From: Gnetum montanum
Lineage: Eukaryota; Streptophyta; Gnetopsida; Gnetales; Gnetaceae
DNA: 64,000 nucleotides
NCBI GenBank assembly: GCA_015680685.1
Contig: MNCI01035299.1
Coordinates: 136,044-200,043 of the forward strand
Direction of reading: 5' to 3'
This document shows, piece by piece, positions 1 to 12,524 of this stretch. Below the pieces are notes generated by a model. That model searched no databases. It was not told the origin of the DNA and worked only from the letters and a program-made list of their open reading frames with translations. Made by a program: the position numbers and the translations under genes. How positions within the stretch are numbered: position 1 is the first letter of the stretch; every line of letters starts with the position of its first letter.

Positions 1-249
1 CTAGCTTAGTTGATATTATTTCCCAACATACCTAGGAGTAGCATTAGTGTAGGAACACATCATACACCTCACTCTGGACTAAATCATATGTGACAAAGCT
101 AATACTAGTCCAGGTGGGAAGATAGTGAACTGCGATCTACGAGTAACTATCTAGATACCACAACTAGTCCGTTTGTGGAGTTCGACCGGATCGTGCGTGA
201 AGCACTCGTATTCATATGGTTGAGTGTAGGGGTACCTCGCCACTCATCA
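1..249 (+). repeat. Family A LTR, 3' part (element A6, plus orientation)
   Basis: This is the reverse complement of the terminal segment shared by every family A LTR in the window. It ends in CCACTCATCA, the mirror of the TGATGAGTGG that begins the minus-strand copies. It matches the A7 LTR (31320-31478 plus 56757 onward) most closely, including the block GTCCAGAGTGAGGTG. No tRNA-Asp primer site follows it, so it is a 3' or solo LTR whose element lies left of the window. It abuts the gag/protease boundary of A0, so the element apparently inserted there. Confidence 0.8.
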
Positions 250-1955
250 CATGGTTCATCTCAGGCAATCTGTAAGTAGATAAGAGGAATCCCAAGATCA
301 GGTCTCTTTCTAGGAAGATGATGAGCCTTGATCTAATCTATGACTACATAGGTTAATATGATAGTATGCAACTAGGGAGCACTTTGGTTTGAAGGTTACT
401 CAATAACAATTTTAGAGGTGGAAGTAGCAAGGTTAATATCTAGAGGTGTTTGTGAGAGCTTTTTGGAGCTGTTGATTCTAAAGAATGGTCTTTTGCAAAG
501 CTTAGATTTAGAACCACTCGATTAAGGAGCCAGCTATAAGTTTATTGCCCTCATAGTATTTCTTTACTATGGCTAGGCAAGTATCTCATCTTATATGAAT
601 GGGTTAGGTGGCAAAGGAGTTGAAGATGGTGGTGCAAGAGTGGTAGAGTGTTGAGGAGGTTAGTAGAGAAATGGGGACTTCCCCCTTGATGAATGTGCTT
701 TATAGTACTCAAAAAGATTATATTGATGTGGAAAGGAAGTGTGACTGGAAGGGCCATATGGAGAGATGGGCTACTGAATGTAATACCCATATGGATCTGG
801 TTGGTGATAAGGGTACTATTACCTTGGAGGTGGAATCCCTCACAACTATGGGTGTTGCCACTACTGGTATTGTTCCTAAGGTTGAGGTGGTGCTGCACTT
901 TGATAGTAAGCTTGTTGGTGGAACTGTTGCTAATAGTTTCCTTGTGGATAAGGTAACCACCTTGGTACCTGTCATTTTTTCAATTTAGGATTTAGAGTAT
1001 ACACCCTAGATTCATGTCAATGTGACACGATAGGACAAAAACCCTTAGGATTTTTATTTGATAGATGTCACATCCATCATCATTGAATTTGGAATCTGAA
1101 ACCTTCTCAACTGTTGTAGCTTTGTCCTTAGCTTTATGATGTTTACATTCAACCTTCTTCTTCATCCTTCACTCATGGTCACTAGCCCTTTGGTCTCTAC
1201 TTTTCTCTACAATCTTTAGAGTAGTTTGAAATTTCTCATCCAAAGAGTCCCACATCTTATCAACCTTAGGTAATATTTCAATAGCAAATGTTTGGATTGG
1301 TAAGGTTTTCCTTTGCACCACTTCATCAAGTGGTGTCTCCTCCTTATTTTCACAAAAATGGATCTCCCTCTTGTAGATGGAAGGATCCTTGTTGTATTCT
1401 TCTACACTTTCTTATTTTTCTAGCTCTCCTTACTCTTTGGACACTTGTTCAATTAGCTTTTGAATTTGATGGACCCTTAGCTTAGAAAGTCTCCCTTGGG
1501 CATAGACCCCAAGGATTCTCCTTGTTTCAGTTTTGACTCCATCTATGATATGGCATAGTTGATCTCATTGAGAGTATTCATCGCATGGGCATCAGTACAA
1601 CAAAGAGTAGTACCTAGTCATAGTTGCATCCAAGGACTCATGAGTGCCTTGCTTCTACCCTTGGATTTTCCTCTTTATATTGGACACTCTAGAGTTGTTT
1701 GGTTATTGTCATTAAATAGCTCAAGCATTATGGACCATTGATGGATTAAATCTAGTTCCAACGATTTATACCAACTTTTATCTTCTTCTATTAGTATTCT
1801 AGGAAATAGCTTAAGCTTTTTCCACCTACTTTTAATGTTTTGTAAGGTGTAGGGATCATGGAAGGCTTGTAAATAATGTAGGGGATCAGAATTATAGCCT
1901 CCCTTAAACATAGGAATGTTAATCATATGAAGCTATTTGATGCAGCTTTCCCTTT
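250..1955 (-). pseudogene. gag: Family A gag, C-terminal part, running into protease (element A0)
   Basis: Minus-strand relic of an Athila-like gag. The best block (1675-1926) reads as a capsid-type segment with YNSDPLHYLQAFHDPYTLQN and LKLFPRILIEE, and it aligns with A2 (about 19330-19520) and A1 (about 21750-21900). A degenerate zinc-knuckle region near 1010-1090 starts CDI, but later Cys and His residues are lost. The segment is cut at 1955 by element A1; the N-terminal half of the same gag resumes at 23925. At 249 it is cut by a plus-strand LTR, close to where protease would start. It contains many stops and is not functional. The plus-strand ORFs here (for example 671-988) are shadows of this Pro/His/Tyr-rich region. 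Confidence 0.75.
1951..1955. repeat. Target site duplication CCTTT, left copy (A1)
   Basis: The five bases before the A1 LTR start are CCTTT. The five bases after the far LTR end (23920-23924) are also CCTTT. This direct repeat defines A1 as one insertion from 1956 to 23919 and shows that the gag pieces on either side were one gene. Confidence 0.85.
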
Positions 1956-2789
1956 TGATGAGTAGTGAGTAGTCCCTACACCCAACGATATAAATTACTA
2001 GCATCACTAAGTGATCTAGTTGAATTCCATAGACTTTAGGTCTCTAAGTACACTGGGTCTAGGTAGTAAATCTAATGGACGTAATCATTGTCCTCTTAGT
2101 TTCACTTGTGAAGTGCAAAGGTATAGTTAAGTGTAACTGAGGCATATGATTTTTATCATTTTATATTTTTCACTTAATTCACCCAAGTGTTGAAAATAAA
2201 GTAAATAAATGTTTAATAAATCTAATAGCTAATTAATATCTAACTAATCCTAACATAAGCATCCATTCCCATTTATCGTACACATCTTGAACCATGCTGC
2301 AATGTTAATGGGTTAGCAAGCATTAAGTGCTACCAGGATTACCAAATGTTAACGTATGCTCGAAATGGGTGTACTTATGTCTTAATTAATTACTAATTAA
2401 TTAATTAGTTAAATGATGAATTTAATTAAAAAGAAACATTAAACTAATTCCAAATGTTGCAAGATTTATAAAGAAAGCTTGTCTTTATTACTGTTCACAT
2501 TGAGATGCTTAGGTACATTAGTGCTTGAATAAAGATCTATACACTTCTCTCTCCTACTATAAGCACTTAGAAAATATTCTATCTTTGAGAAGACCAAAAT
2601 GTAAGAGTTTGGCTAGCAACTAATGAATGGATGACATAAATGTGATTGGTGAGCATGTATTTATAGATAAGAAAAGACACTGCATTGATGGGTCATGACA
2701 ATGCATCAACCCACATGTCAATGAGATCATGTTGATGAGATTACATCAATGGCATCTTGTTGATGCACCTTGAGGAAGATACTTCATCA
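1956..2789 (-). repeat. A1 3' LTR (834 bp)
   Basis: On the plus strand it begins TGATGAGTAGTGAG and ends CTTCATCA. It aligns along its full length with the A1 5' LTR (23072-23919), sharing for example the CTAAGTGATCTAGT block and the ending GGAAGA-ACTTCATCA. A TATA-like ATTTATAG at about 2667-2676 (TATAAAT on the minus strand) marks the promoter, and short GTTGATG/CATCAA repeats fill U3. Confidence 0.85.
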
Positions 2790-2830
2790 TACATCGATGA
2801 CTAAATGAAAAGTTATCCTCGAGTGAACAA
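2790..2830 (-). other. Decayed polypurine tract of A1
   Basis: Next to the LTR end lies TACATCGATGACTAA, which aligns with the intact A7 version TACCCCCACGACTGAATT (57453 on). On the minus strand that is the purine-rich second-strand primer. In A1 the C-run has been substituted. Confidence 0.55.
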
Positions 2831-3036
2831 AAGGAGAACTTTCTTTAAAAACTTTTGGGAAGATATGGGATTGTTAACTAATTAACTGACATACAAACTG
2901 ACTCAAACAAACACTAAGTACCTAAGTGTATAGATTTACAAGTATTACAAAAATTGATATTCATGATAACAAAATTGAACACCATGAAAAAAATTGACAA
3001 CACAACTCCTTTCGTGGCTTGAAGATGAGAAGAAAA

Positions 3037-5790
3037 TCAAAAGGTCCTAGATGATGGAGGTTTTTGAGGTTTCGGAGGACCTTCTCCTACCTGTGGTACA
3101 TGTGACTATTGTGGTTGAGGATGTGGTTGTGGCTGTCTAGCTACAACTACAACTTTTGGTGGAACACAAAAAGCATCCAACAATTCTTTCATCTTCTCAT
3201 CCTTATGGTTGGGATCATACATGGTCCATGTAGCATCACTAATGTGGGCTAGTATGGTAACATCCCAAGGATAGGGCATTGTAGGGAACAATTCCTTGAC
3301 ATTGAAAAACTAGGAAGTGAATTTTTTACATTCAATGTTGAACACCATGATGCATTCCATAGGTCTCGGTAGTCATTCATTCTTTTGGCTGGTTACTTCA
3401 CCATTGATCTTTGATCTACAAACTTTGCCTTGGGAACCATGAGTTTAGTGTTGGTTGTTTCCAACTCTTATTTTATTTCTTTGTGGTATTTGCACTTAGC
3501 CTCATATAGAAGATATGAGCTAGCCACTTGTTTCTCCAATTCTAACCTTAGTCTTCTGGTAGTGAGCATTGCTAGGTTTGTGTAATGGAGGTTGGCAAGC
3601 TCAATGTACTTTGTTATTTCATCAATCTACAGCTCGTTAAGGAAAATTTCAACTTTGCTGTATTCATTTAGTCCATCAAAGATGGGCTACCATACATCAC
3701 CTCCTTGTTGGAGCTACTAGAAAAGCTCATTCACTTTTGCCTTCACTAGTTGGATATGTTTTTCATTTATCTCTTTCTGCAAGCCAACCTAGTCCCTATA
3801 ATGATTCTTAATTCTTTTGAATTTGAGGGTCTCATTTTTTTAGGTGGTGATTTCAATTGTAGACTTTTAGTGAAGGATGCACACCTCCTTCATTAAGAGA
3901 TTTTGATTTTTTGTAGCCAATCTCTTTAATTTAGTGTTAACCTTAGCAAGCTGCTCTTGCTATTGTTAGATGAATTATGCCATTTGATCCTTCTGCATCA
4001 TGACATTTCATTGGTGATGATTTTCCTGGGTTAGCTTGACATTCTCTTGGTGAACCTTTGATAAGTCCTTTTGAATGTTATATATAGTGGCATTTGCTAA
4101 GGATTGATCAAAGATTGTTGACTCCTTCATGTACTAAGCCTTTTGAAGTTTTGCCTAAAGCTATTGAAAAGCTTCATCTCATGCTATGTTTTGGCTAAGT
4201 ATGGTGGGATCAGTGAGTCGGGCTTTCAATTTTGCAACCTTAGTGGCCAAATGTCAATTCTAATCTATGGTTGCCTCAAGTTGGGCATTAACAATGAGGA
4301 CCTTGCCCCTAGTCTTAAGTAGCTCTAACTGGTTTGCTAAAATGATTTTTGATATGTCAAAGATATCTAGAATTAGTTGCCCAGTTCCTACCAATTAGCC
4401 CAACAAATCCTCATGCTAAGTTGCACTAAATGTTTCACTTCCTACTCTTGTAGACACTTGCACATCTCTGAGTGCCGCAACATCCAGGATAGATTCCATA
4501 GGGGCATTGAGTGCATTGGCCACTCTATTAAGGACCACCTCTACCATTGTTTCTTACCCTTGGTGTTGCATCACTAGAGCAATTGCCTCTTTGCCCTCTT
4601 CCAAGAGCACCAAAAAGGTAGCAGCATTCCTAGAGATTTCTAAGAATTATTGCTATTGAGAGAGGGACATTGTTACCTCTTAGGTGCTAGGTTTCAATCT
4701 TGTGGGTAGTTGCATTTTTTTAGTAGAAAATGTTAGTTCTAGACGCTTCATGCTAATGATTGATCATGCCACCTTGTTGAGATGACTCAATGTTGTCCTT
4801 TAGAAAAAGGGTGTACCACCACTCAGTCATGCCTACTGCTACTATAGGAGCTACTCACAAAGTTTGCTTATGTGATCAATGGTAGTGCAGGACTTTAGTG
4901 TTGATTATTAATAAGTGGGTGGTGATGGCGGTTGCTCCTCTTCTAGAACCTTGGTAGACACTTTATCCTTCATCATTTCCTCCCAAGAGGTGGCAAGAGC
5001 ATGTTTGATGGTATCATTCGAATAGTGGGATATTCCTCCCCTTTTGCATAATTTCTAGATGAGACATGGAAATGGGAGTGCATACCTCCCATGTTTGTTT
5101 TCTTTGAATTTCTTCTCTATCTCAAGATAGATCAACTATGAAAGGTTGATAGGAAATATTCCACTTATAGTGGCATACACACAAGCAGAGAAGGCTGTCA
5201 CCTTATTGGGCCTCACTGTCAAATTGAGCTGGTAGGCTACCATCTTGAAATATACATGCTCTGCTATTGTGAGTGCATCAAACTCCTTGGTCAAATTTTT
5301 TGCATCATTGTACCCACTTCTTTTTGACCTCTAGATCCACTTGTGTTGAAATTTTTTCCAAGTTTTCCCCAGTTTCTAGAAACCCAAGGACCTTAGAAAT
5401 GACCTTCACCAAGTAGGACATAGAAATGTTCTTGATCTTCATAGTGGCATTGCCCTACCTATTATTCTAGAAGAGATGTTTCTCCCATGTACCATTCTTT
5501 GCTAGAAGTGAGAATGGGCCACATGGGAGAAGTTTGAAGTTAAGGTTTGACATCTTTTCGGGCAAAGTCCAAGAAAGATCCAAATTTTAGTTAAGGAAGA
5601 ACATCTTTTTAAATCTTTCTAGATTTGATTTGCCTCAAGCAAGCCTCCATCCAAGTGGCCTCAAGGTTTAGTCTTGGTTTGGGTGTCTCATCCTGGTGGG
5701 ATTGCTCTACTTGAGCTTCTAAAATTTGATGCATAGATTCCACTTCGGGGTCCTCCAAAAGAGGTCCCATTGCATGTATCTTAGTTGCTT
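3037..5790 (-). pseudogene. ORF3 of A1 (env-position protein, plant-transposon-like domain plus coiled coil)
   Basis: Minus-strand ORF between pol and the 3' LTR, homologous to those of A2 (9846-12524) and A7 (57642-60411). The N-terminal part has the shared block (HAMGPLLEDPEVESM, then LLAKNGTWEKHLF). The middle is rich in Glu, Lys, Gln and Leu and looks coiled-coil. The end is Pro-rich, with a short block VTILAHISDATWTMYDPNHK near 3200-3260 and a TGA stop at 3037-3039. About 35 N-terminal codons plus the upstream spacer and promoter present in A2 are deleted here. Function is unknown. The position recalls the env-like ORF of Athila elements, and the globular part loosely recalls the putative plant transposon protein domain. 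Many TAG, TAA and TGA stops. Confidence 0.7.
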
Positions 5791-6479
5791 GCTTTTAGTT
5801 CATTATTTCATCTATGGGGTGTGCTTTGAATTTCCATTATTGTGTTTTTTTTTTAATTTTATATTCTTGTTTTTTTATGGGAACCACACCATGCAAAGTC
5901 TTTTAGCTTTTTGTTATTGGTTGATAGTGGAATGGTAAGAAATCCATGAAAATACTCATGCACCCAATAGGGTAGGCAAGTATAAAGAACATAAAATCCC
6001 CTTGAAGTCACACACTTGTTTATCAATTTAATCCTTCCCAAGTTTGAAAACTACTAAGGTCACAAATTCATTAAAAGTTTCATTTAAGAAGGGACTACAT
6101 ATTTCCAAAATAAGCAAACATCATAGAGTTTTATGGATGGGTGGGTGATGTGGACTCATTGCTTATTATCATGAAAAAGAAACCATGTGTTAGTTATTAA
6201 TCCCAAAATTCAAAGATAGAATCTATACATCAATAATCAAATAACATTAAAGTGCAAACCACCACCAATCAATAGCTATAGTTACACTTAGTCTTGGTGG
6301 CAATGAAGAAAAACAAAAGAAAAAATTAGAAAAGTATTAGCAAAACTCAAATCAAATAAAGTAAAATATATAAGAAATTGTAAAATATTTATGAAAGAGA
6401 GAAATGTACTAAAGATGATGTAAAAAAAAACTTTGAAAAATAGAAAAAACAAAAAATTTGAGAAGGCACTTGGATTAAT
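5791..6479 (-). other. Non-coding spacer between pol and ORF3 (A1)
   Basis: It is A/T-rich and contains a T-run (5843-5880) and GGGAACCACACCATG, both shared with A2 (about 13850-13920). Compared with A2 it lacks about 1.3 kb, including the candidate internal promoter. No gene seen. Confidence 0.6.
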
Positions 6480-7720
6480 TAGCATGGATGGCCATCTCTC
6501 CCACAATTGAGTTAGAAGGAGGAGATCTCACAAATTGAGGGTGCATGTCCATCCATTAAGGTGTTTTAGTCATTGGCTCTCTTAAGCTCCTAGAATGGTT
6601 TTATTTGTTACATGTTGACTAGAATTTTTTTACTTGAGCTTTTAGGTTTGTATATTAAAATGACCCTAGAAGGAAAGGTTTCATAGATACTATAAGGCCC
6701 CTCCCACAACATTTAGAACTTGGTTCTTTGTGGTATGTGTGTGGGATTCTAGTAGAGGACCCTATCTCTTAGTTGAAATTTTACTTTCATTATTCTAAGG
6801 TCATGTTGTTTCTTGTTAAATGCCTTGTGTAGCTCGTTAGATGACAGTGCTACAAATCAGCTCTTGTCTAACAAGTTGAGTTTAATCAATATTTCTTTTT
6901 ATGCTAGACTTAGGTCAAGGTCAAGGTCAAGGTCACAAGTTGTTAGTCATGTACAAAGCTCTGCTTACATAGTCAAAGTTGGTAATTTTCTGTACACAAG
7001 CTTATACGGAGAGTATCTAATACAAAGTTTCCATGTGGAGTGGTAGGCCCAATGGGCATCGTTGAGTTTTATACTCCAATCCCTCCTATATTTACTAATA
7101 TTTTTGGTTAGTATCTTTATGATTTTCCTATTTGTAACCTCTGTTTGACTATTGGCTTGGGGGTGGTAGGGTGCTAATTTATGTTCAACCCCCAAGTGTT
7201 TCATGAACCTTCAAAAGGCAGTGCCTATAAAATGAGTATCATTCTTAGAAATAAGTGCATGTGGCATTCCAAACTTGTTTACAACATTTCATTGTACAAA
7301 TCAAGTAATTGTAGAAGATGTGTAATTAATGATGGATGCAGCTTCTATCCATTTTGTACAATAGTCAATAGTGATTATGATGTATGCCTTTCCATTTGAC
7401 ATGGATGTAATGGAACCTGTGAAGTCAATGTCCTAGATGTCAAAGGGCTCTAGTCATTTGATCCATTGTTGAGGTTCCTCCATACAAGTAGTCATTCCAC
7501 CATCATAATGGTAGTGTTCATAGTGGAAAAAGTGGTGAGCATCCTTAAAAAGTACATACTCTACCATGAGGATCTTAATGGCCATGTGTTTCCAAGCATA
7601 GTGGCTCCTACAAGGGCCCTCATGAGTATCTTGGAGAATGCAAAGTTGATCAACATCAGGAACATACCAACAAACTAGGCCATTAGTGCACATCTTGTAA
7701 AGGTGTCCCTTAATCTCCAT
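6480..7720 (-). pseudogene. pol: Integrase of A1 pol
   Basis: Minus-strand integrase relic. The N-terminal zinc-binding region reads VPDVDQLCILQDTHEGP followed by HYA. The core includes an ITS-SNGKAYII-type block, a DTHF block and YHPQANSQTEVTNRKI, which holds the catalytic Glu. The C-terminal part has WAYHSTWK and YKLVYRKLPTL. It is broken into at least three frames with stops, so it is inactive. A run of four AAGGTC units (about 6911-6936) gives an Asp-Leu repeat absent from A2. RNase H lies just upstream (higher coordinates). Confidence 0.8.
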
Positions 7721-8664
7721 GAAGTGTTTTTCCTAGTAAAGAAACTATTATTTCTTCCTATTGTCCCACTCCTGTGGCATCTCCTAAGTCAAAAGATAGA
7801 TGAGAATGTGATTGTACCAATTGGGTTCAGTGGACATTTGTTTAGTTATAGCCCTAGTAAAGAGGGGCACATTAGGAAACTAATCTGATAGTGGGCTCCT
7901 CTGTTCTTTGTTGTCCCATTGTAATTGAGACAAGTGGTTAGCAACTACATTCTGGGTTTCCTTTCTATCTACCATCGTAAGATTAAATTCCTGTAAGATC
8001 ATCAATTGTCATATGACATGGGGGCTCACCATTGGTTTGTTCGTGAGGAACTAAATTTCCTTATCATCTGTGTGCATGAACACCTTGTATCCAAGCACAT
8101 AGTGCCTGAATTTTTCCAATGTGAACATTACTACCATCAATTCTTTCTCTATTATGATGTAGTTTAGTTGTGCACCCACAATGGTTTTGCTTGCATAGTG
8201 AATATAGTAAGGATGTTTTTGATCTTCCAACTGTGTGAGCATGACTCTCGATGCATAATTCAATGCATTTTTCATGATGTTGAAAGGTTTGGACCAGTCA
8301 GGTTCTCATAGAATTTGAATTTCCATGAGCTTTTTCTTGACCTGCTAGAATGCACATTTTCATTTCTTGGTCCAGACAAATGAAGCATCCTTCTTTGTTA
8401 GCTCCACTAATGGCTTAGCAATCTTAGAAAAATTCTCAATGAATCAGTGATAGTAGCTAATGTGTCAAAGGAATGACCTCACATGTTTGATGATTACTAG
8501 CTATCTGGTAATTCCTTGGATGATCCTTATTTTTTTAGGGTTCACCTTGATTCCTTTTATAGAAATGTTGTGCCCTAGAACAATGCCTTCTTGGATCATC
8601 AAGTGGCTTTTCTACTAGTTGAGCCAAAGGTTTATATCCACACACCTTTTTAGCACTTGCTCAA
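7721..8664 (-). pseudogene. pol: RNase H and end of reverse transcriptase, A1 pol
   Basis: RNase H block 8051-8275 reads NALNYASRVMLTQLEDQ, then YYIHYASKTI, then EKFRHYVLGYKVFMHTD, the standard gypsy RNase H order. Higher up, 8280-8664 gives the end of RT, with a segment resembling the usual LNWEKCHFMV-EGIVLGH motif. The RT sequence stops abruptly at 8664, where the A2 LTR begins; the equivalent A2 sequence continues through GGTGATG at about 16435. Confidence 0.8.
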
Positions 8665-9605
8665 TGATGAGTGGTGAGGTGCCCCTATGCCCAACCATAC
8701 GAATTACAAAGCATTCATGCATGATTTGGTTGAATTCCATGGACTCTATAGTTTCCAATGCACTAGTCTTCTAGGTAGTGAACCTTGTCCTAAGGTCATT
8801 TGATGTGTTCCCAATTACACTTGTGATGTACAAAGGTATGGTTAAGTGTAATTGAGGCATATGATTTTTATCATTTTATATTTTATGTTCTTTGGTGCTT
8901 TGAAGAGAGGGATAAAGTAATTTAATGACTAATCTAAATTAACTAACTAACTGATCTCTAACTAGTCCTAACATAAGCATTTGATCCCACTTTTCGTACT
9001 TGTCTTGAATCCATGTATCCACTACGGGGTTACCAAGTGCTACACCATTTGGCATACTAAGCAATAATGCTGCTGGGATTACCAAGCGAACATGTGTTAC
9101 GCTCAAAGCAATCATACTTATGTATTTAATCTATGTAGCTTATCTCACTTAATTAGCTTAATTACTAGAAAACATTAAATAATTAATTAAAAGCATTAAA
9201 TGCATGAATGAATATTTAAACTATCTAGAATGCTGCAAGGTTTATCAAGAAGCTCATCTTTATTACCATATACACTATTGTGCTTAGGTATAACAATGCT
9301 TGAATAAAGATCCATACACTCAATTACTCCTACTATGGGCACTTCGGAGAAATATTCTAACTTTCAAATGAACAAACTATAAGAGTTCGGCTAATACTAT
9401 TAATTAGATATCATAAATGCGGCTGATGAGCATGTATTTATAGCAAAAAGTGGACCCTATGTTGATGAGGCCATGTCGACACAGTAAATGATGCATCAAC
9501 AAGGCTACCTTGACAAGGCCTAGTTAATGGCATCGCATTGATGGGGCCTAGTTGATAGGGCTACATCAACGAGGCCTTGTCGATGTAGCCAATCGTAACC
9601 CATCA
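8665..9605 (-). repeat. A2 3' LTR (941 bp)
   Basis: It starts TGATGAGTGGTGAGG and ends CCCATCA on the plus strand. Its left end matches the partial A2 5' LTR at 20563 better than the A1 LTRs do. It has a TATA-type sequence TATAAATACATG on the minus strand (about 9427-9438). Its U3 (9450-9605) is packed with short repeats of the kind AAGGCC, CATCAAC and GTAGCC. Confidence 0.85.
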
Positions 9606-9640
9606 TACCTCCACAATTGAATAAAAACTTGTCCTTAATT
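9606..9640 (-). other. Polypurine tract of A2
   Basis: TACCTCCACAATTGA directly follows the LTR. On the minus strand this is a purine-rich TGTGGAGGTA just upstream of the 3' LTR, matching A7 at 57453. Confidence 0.65.
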
Positions 9641-9845
9641 TTCTTTACAAAATTGGAAAGGTATGAGATTATGGACTAACTATTAAGAAAACAAAGCAAA
9701 CTAACTTGATAAAACTAAGTGCTTGAATGTACAGATCTATACATTACAAAAATTACAATGTTCATGATACAAAATTAAACACCATGACATGACTCTTCAA
9801 AATTGGATAGTGTGTTCTCTAATGACATGAAGTTAGTGAAGAAGG

Positions 9846-12524
9846 TTAGATAGTCCCAGAAGGTGGTGGCTTCTAAGGTTTTGAGGGACCTTCACCAGCT
9901 TTAGGCACATGCGGCGGTTGAGGCAGTTATGGCTATCCTGCTACTACTACAACTTCTAGTGAGAGGTGAAAAGCATCTAGCAATGCTTTCATTTTCTCCT
10001 TCTTATTCCTAGGATTATGCACCATCCATGCAACTTTGCCAATGTGGGTTGGAATGGGCACATCTTAAGGATAGGAAATCATTGGGAATAACTTCTTTAG
10101 GTTAATGAACTAGGTAGAAAATTTTTTGTGCTCGATGTTGAATGCTCTAACTACATCTTTTAGCTCTTAGTAATCATTCATTCCCTTGGCTAAGTTCTCA
10201 GTAGTTCATTGTTGATCTGTCTTAAGCTTTTGCTTGGTGTCTTTATGGTGCTTGAACTCAGCCTCATACAACAAGTACAAGCTCACCACTTTCTTCTCAA
10301 GTTTTGACTATGAACATTTGGTAGTTAGCATTGCCAATTTTGTAGAGAGGAGATTAGCCAATTTCATGTATTCTATCATTTCTTCAATTTGCAACTCCTT
10401 TAGGCGGATCTACGCTCTATTATAGGCATCAATCCCATCAATGATGGGCTACCATACTTCTCTTCCTTGCTGTAGTTGCTAGAGGGCTTCATTTACTTCA
10501 CCTTAGCTATTTGAATATGTTTCTCATTTACCTCCTTTTGAAGGCCAACTTGGTCTCTATAGTGATTTTTGACTCTTTCAAATTTGAGAGCCTCATTTTT
10601 CTAAGTGGGAATCTTGATGGAAAATTTTTGGTATAAGGTTTAGGATTCCATCATAGATAGATTTTGATTCTCCATGGCAAATTTCCTCAACTGAGTATTT
10701 ACCCTGACAAGTTGCTCTTGTTGTTGATGAATAAGTTCTCATATTTTTTGCTTCTATTTATTAACATTATGCATGTGATGATTTTCTATGGTTAGTGATT
10801 CATTTTCCTAGCACATCTGAACCAAGTCCTTCTAAATCAAGAAGGTTTTTGGTTCTACTATAGACTAGTTGAAGATGGCCATCACCATTTTCTCAGCTTG
10901 TCTTAGTTATTCTTGAAGCTATTGAAAAGCTTCATCTCTAGTTATTGCCAGGATGAGGAGTACAGAATTAGCAAAACGAGCATGTAGTTCAACAACTTCT
11001 ATGGCCAAGCATTGGTTTTGTGCTTGGGACATTTCAATTTTCCCTTCCAAGATGATGCACTTGCCCTTTGCTTCTAGCAACTTCGACTGGATTGTAGTGA
11101 TCTTGTCTAAAAAATTGAAGATATTTAGAATTGGTTGCCCAGTCCCTACTAGTCAATCCAGTAATTCTTCATGCTAGGTTGCATTCAATCTTTTGCTGAT
11201 CATGCCTACATATGTTTGCACATCTTGAAGTGTAGATACATCTGGTATAGATGCTATAGGTGCTTTAAGTGCTTCAATAATTTGATCAGTGACTACTTCA
11301 GCAGTGGTCTCTTACCCTTGGTGTTCGAGCCAACTACATCCATTGGATAGAGAATATTGATCCATCTCTTTCCATCTAGTAGATTGTTTGAGCCACATCA
11401 TTAAGGTGACTCATCACAGGTCGATATACAAATGGTTTTGCACCACTCATTCCTATACATTGCTCTTTTTCATGCAAGAGCTGTTCTTAGATTTTGCTCA
11501 AGCACTTGATGATTGCATGAGTTTCCAATGTTGTTTCTTGAGTAGGTGGCAGCTATTGCTCCTCTTCTTTAGTCATAGTAGATGTCTTTTCCTTCATTAT
11601 TTCAAACCACAAGGCCAAAGAAGCATGTTTAATTATGTCATTTGCATAGTAGATGATCCTTACCCTTTTGCAAAGTTTTTGGATGAGGTATGAAAAAGGG
11701 TTAGTTTTCCTTCCACATTCATTTTCTTTAAAGCACTTTTTGATCTCTAAATAGATCAGTTGTAAAAGGTTTGCTAGAAATATCTCGCTTAGAGTAGTGC
11801 ATGCTTAGGTAGAAAAGGTAGTCACTTTGTTGGGCCTCACTATTAGATTGAGGTGATAGGCTGCAATTTTGAAGTATATGTGTTCCATCGATGTGAGCAC
11901 ATTGTACTCTTTACAGTTGATCTTATAACACCATTGAGTTCACTTTTTTTGGGCCTCAAGGTCACCTTGTGTTGATACCTTTACCAGTTATGTTCCAATA
12001 TTAGGCAACCCAAATGCCTATCCGATAGCTTCAGCTGAGTAGGACACTTGAATATCCTTGATTTTCACTATGGAGCTTGGCCTTCTATTATTTCAAAAGA
12101 GATACATCTCTCCCATGTACCACTCCCTACTGGAAGTGAGGACTAGCCACATGGGAGAGGTTTGCAATTGTAACTTCACATCTATTGGAGCATGCTCTAA
12201 ACATGGCCCGAAGTTTAGTTCCTAGAGAACTAAGTATTGGATCTCACAAGCCATTATGATGTCAAGGCAGGCTTATGTTAGTGTGACTTCAAGCCTTGGT
12301 ATGGGTCTTGGTGCTTCCTTTTAGTACAATTGTTCTGATGGAACTTCTTCTTCAAGAATCTATCAAATAGATTCCACTTCGAGCTCCTCTCAAAGAGGTA
12401 CCATTGCATGGGTTGCCTTTGGCAGCTCTTGGGCTTGTTCTTGTTGGTCCCTTCCAGTTCTAGGCTGTTTCTCCCTTGGTTGAGAGGATCCTCATTCTTG
12501 TGATCATTTCAATCTTGGTGCAAT
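9846..12524 (-). pseudogene. ORF3 of A2 (env-position protein with coiled coil)
   Basis: Homologue of the A7 ORF at 57642-60411, about 890 codons. The start is inferred at 12522-12524 by alignment: A7 begins Met-Ala-Pro-Lys, and here ATG has become ATT followed by Ala-Pro-Arg. Conserved blocks in order are a Gln/Arg-rich basic N-terminus, HAMVPL and ELEVES, then SREWYMGEMYLF (compare SGDWYLGEMYQFW in A7), then a long Gln/Glu/Lys/Leu region predicted as coiled coil. It ends Pro-rich at TAA 9846-9848. Stops are mostly at positions that would be Gln, Trp or Arg if C-to-T or G-to-A changes are reversed. Its role is unknown. Confidence 0.7.

Noticed and set aside
671-988. 105-residue plus-strand ORF, and the similar one at 18363-18617
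   Set aside because: Both lie antisense to the same Pro/His/Tyr-rich gag C-terminus in two elements; similarity follows from gag homology.
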